From: an uncultured Alphaproteobacteria bacterium
Lineage (GTDB): Bacteria > Pseudomonadota > Alphaproteobacteria > Minwuiales > Minwuiaceae
NCBI GenBank assembly: GCA_913064755.1
Contig: CAJYBQ010000194.1
Location: 1-6,626, forward strand
Length of the DNA stretch: 6,626 nt
Reading direction: 5' to 3'
The notes beneath the pieces are model-generated. The model was not told where the DNA came from, did not search any database, and saw nothing but the letters and a program-made list of their open reading frames with translations. Shown here in pieces: positions 6,023-6,626 of the stretch. Made by a program: the position numbers and the translations under genes. Within the stretch, counting starts at the first letter, position 1. Each line of letters starts with the position of its first letter.

Positions 6023-6467
6023 GCCGCGACAGCGCCCGCATCAGTATCTCGCTTTCCTCCGGCGTCAGGCGGTCGAACAGGTCCTGTTCGTAGGCGCGGG
6101 CCATTGGCACGATGCGCTGATAGATGTCACGACCGGTCCGTGACAGGTTGAGGACCGTGCGGCGACGGTCCTGCGCATCCGAGCGGCGGTCGAGATGCCC
6201 GTTGCGGATCAGCTGTGCCACCGCGCGGGAGACCTGGACCTTGTCCATCGCGCGGCGCGCCGCGACATCGCCTGCCGAAATCTCCGGATAGCGACCAAGC
6301 ACGGCCATGACCCGCCATTCGGGGATGCTGAGGTCGAATTCCTCCCTATAGCGCCGCGCCAGGCGGCCACTGACCGCATCGGTCGCGACGGCGAGCCGGT
6401 AGGGCAGGAAGTTCGGAAGATCGATGACGCTGGCTTCAGGTGTTCCCGGCATTGAATTTAGATTCAT
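6009..6467 (-). CDS. MarR-family transcriptional regulator
   Basis: 152 residues from ATG 6465-6467, or 147 from ATG 6450-6452. The sequence has the MarR winged helix: YRLAVATDAVSGRLARRYREEF, LSIPEWRVMAVLGRYPEISA, the recognition helix region AMDKVQVSRAVAQLIRNG, and the basic wing DRRSDAQDRRRTVLNLSRTG, followed by the dimerising C-terminal helix. Members are ligand-responsive dimers that usually repress their own or a neighbouring gene. The open frame extends to 6608, but the upstream part is not conserved-looking and lacks a ribosome site, so the start is placed near the family's usual beginning. No good Shine-Dalgarno precedes either ATG. It converges on tam, overlapping the ancestral tam end by 14 bp, and probably faces a divergent gene past 6547. 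Confidence 0.9.
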   Translation of the reverse strand: MNLNSMPGTPEASVIDLPNFLPYRLAVATDAVSGRLARRYREEFDLSIPEWRVMAVLGRYPEISAGDVAARRAMDKVQVSRAVAQLIRNGHLDRRSDAQDRRRTVLNLSRTGRDIYQRIVPMARAYEQDLFDRLTPEESEILMRALSRLSGP

Positions 6468-6488
6468 GTGAAACGAATAGCCTGTCAA
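6453..6488 (-). promoter_or_regulatory. Candidate promoter and operator of the MarR gene
   Basis: A perfect TTGACA lies on the minus strand at 6483-6488. The -10 region 17-18 nt downstream is poor (GAATCT or AATCTA) and is covered by a perfect inverted repeat TGAAT-N4-ATTCA (6453-6466), a plausible autoregulatory operator. Initiation from here would fall close to the second ATG (6452), so a leaderless message starting there is possible. The repeat and hexamer are seen; their roles are inferred. Confidence 0.4.
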
Positions 6489-6546
6489 CACTGATCTTCT
6501 GTGCGGCGATGGTAGCAAGACAGCGGGCCGCAGCATCAAACAGGAG

Positions 6547-6626
6547 ATGACAGATTCCCAAGGCGGCAAGCACGACAAGGCGGAAACCTGCGGAACACCT
6601 ACGACCACGGCCGGGCGCGCGTGCGG
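6547..6626 (+). CDS. Possible start of a divergent gene, cut by window end
   Basis: An ATG at 6547 opens 26 codons (MTDSQGGKHDKAETCGTP and on) to the end of the window. AGGAG directly abuts the ATG with no spacer, which is poor for initiation. The codon content after the first dozen codons does not resemble a known family, and another frame (GNLRNTYDHGRARVR) is also open, so a frame error or a non-coding leader is possible. The position fits a gene divergent from marR. I do not recognise it. Confidence 0.25.
   Translation, partial: MTDSQGGKHDKAETCGTPTTTAGRAC

Noticed and set aside
6468..6608. 47-residue N-terminal extension of the MarR protein
   Set aside because: It is not part of the MarR domain, has no ribosome site and would overlap the likely promoter TTGACA and the start region of a divergent gene.

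Overview
This is a GC-rich bacterial window. Codon use strongly favours G/C in third positions, and the gene families (very long RTX protein, crotonase, trans-aconitate methyltransferase, MarR regulator) fit an alphaproteobacterium, perhaps a marine Rhodospirillales-type organism. That assignment is inferred from gene content and style; no rRNA or tRNA is present to fix it.

Layout. (1) Positions 1-2826, minus strand: the first 942 codons of a giant RTX (haemolysin-type calcium-binding repeat) protein whose 3' end lies beyond the window. It is preceded by a 350-nt non-coding region holding an AT-rich patch, an inverted repeat just upstream of the ribosome binding site, and a strong hairpin. 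(2) Positions 3177-5165, minus strand: a three-gene operon, in transcription order a crotonase (enoyl-CoA hydratase/isomerase family), a nucleotidyltransferase-fold protein, and a carboxymuconolactone-decarboxylase-like (AhpD-like) protein. A good sigma70-like promoter lies directly upstream of the crotonase. (3) Positions 5237-6022, plus strand: a trans-aconitate 2-methyltransferase gene (tam), divergent from the operon and interrupted by one in-frame amber codon. The remainder of the conserved C-terminus is intact after the stop. (4) Positions 6009-6467, minus strand: a MarR-family regulator whose 3' end overlaps the ancestral tam end by 14 bp. The last 159 nt are probably the divergent promoter region of the next gene, and a possible start codon sits at 6547.

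How the genes work together. The crotonase operon looks like small-molecule (acyl-CoA) metabolism. The crotonase lacks both glutamates of canonical hydratases, so its reaction is probably not simple enoyl-CoA hydration. Tam would detoxify trans-aconitate if functional, but appears broken. The RTX protein is probably exported by a type I system and is unrelated to the operon; it has the most unusual architecture here, with a Gly/His/Trp/Lys-rich segment and a two-cysteine beta-rich domain embedded between calcium-binding repeats. I found no CRISPR array, transposase, tRNA, rRNA or phage gene. Long open frames opposite the RTX gene (16-2823) and opposite the operon (3477-5276) are antisense shadows.
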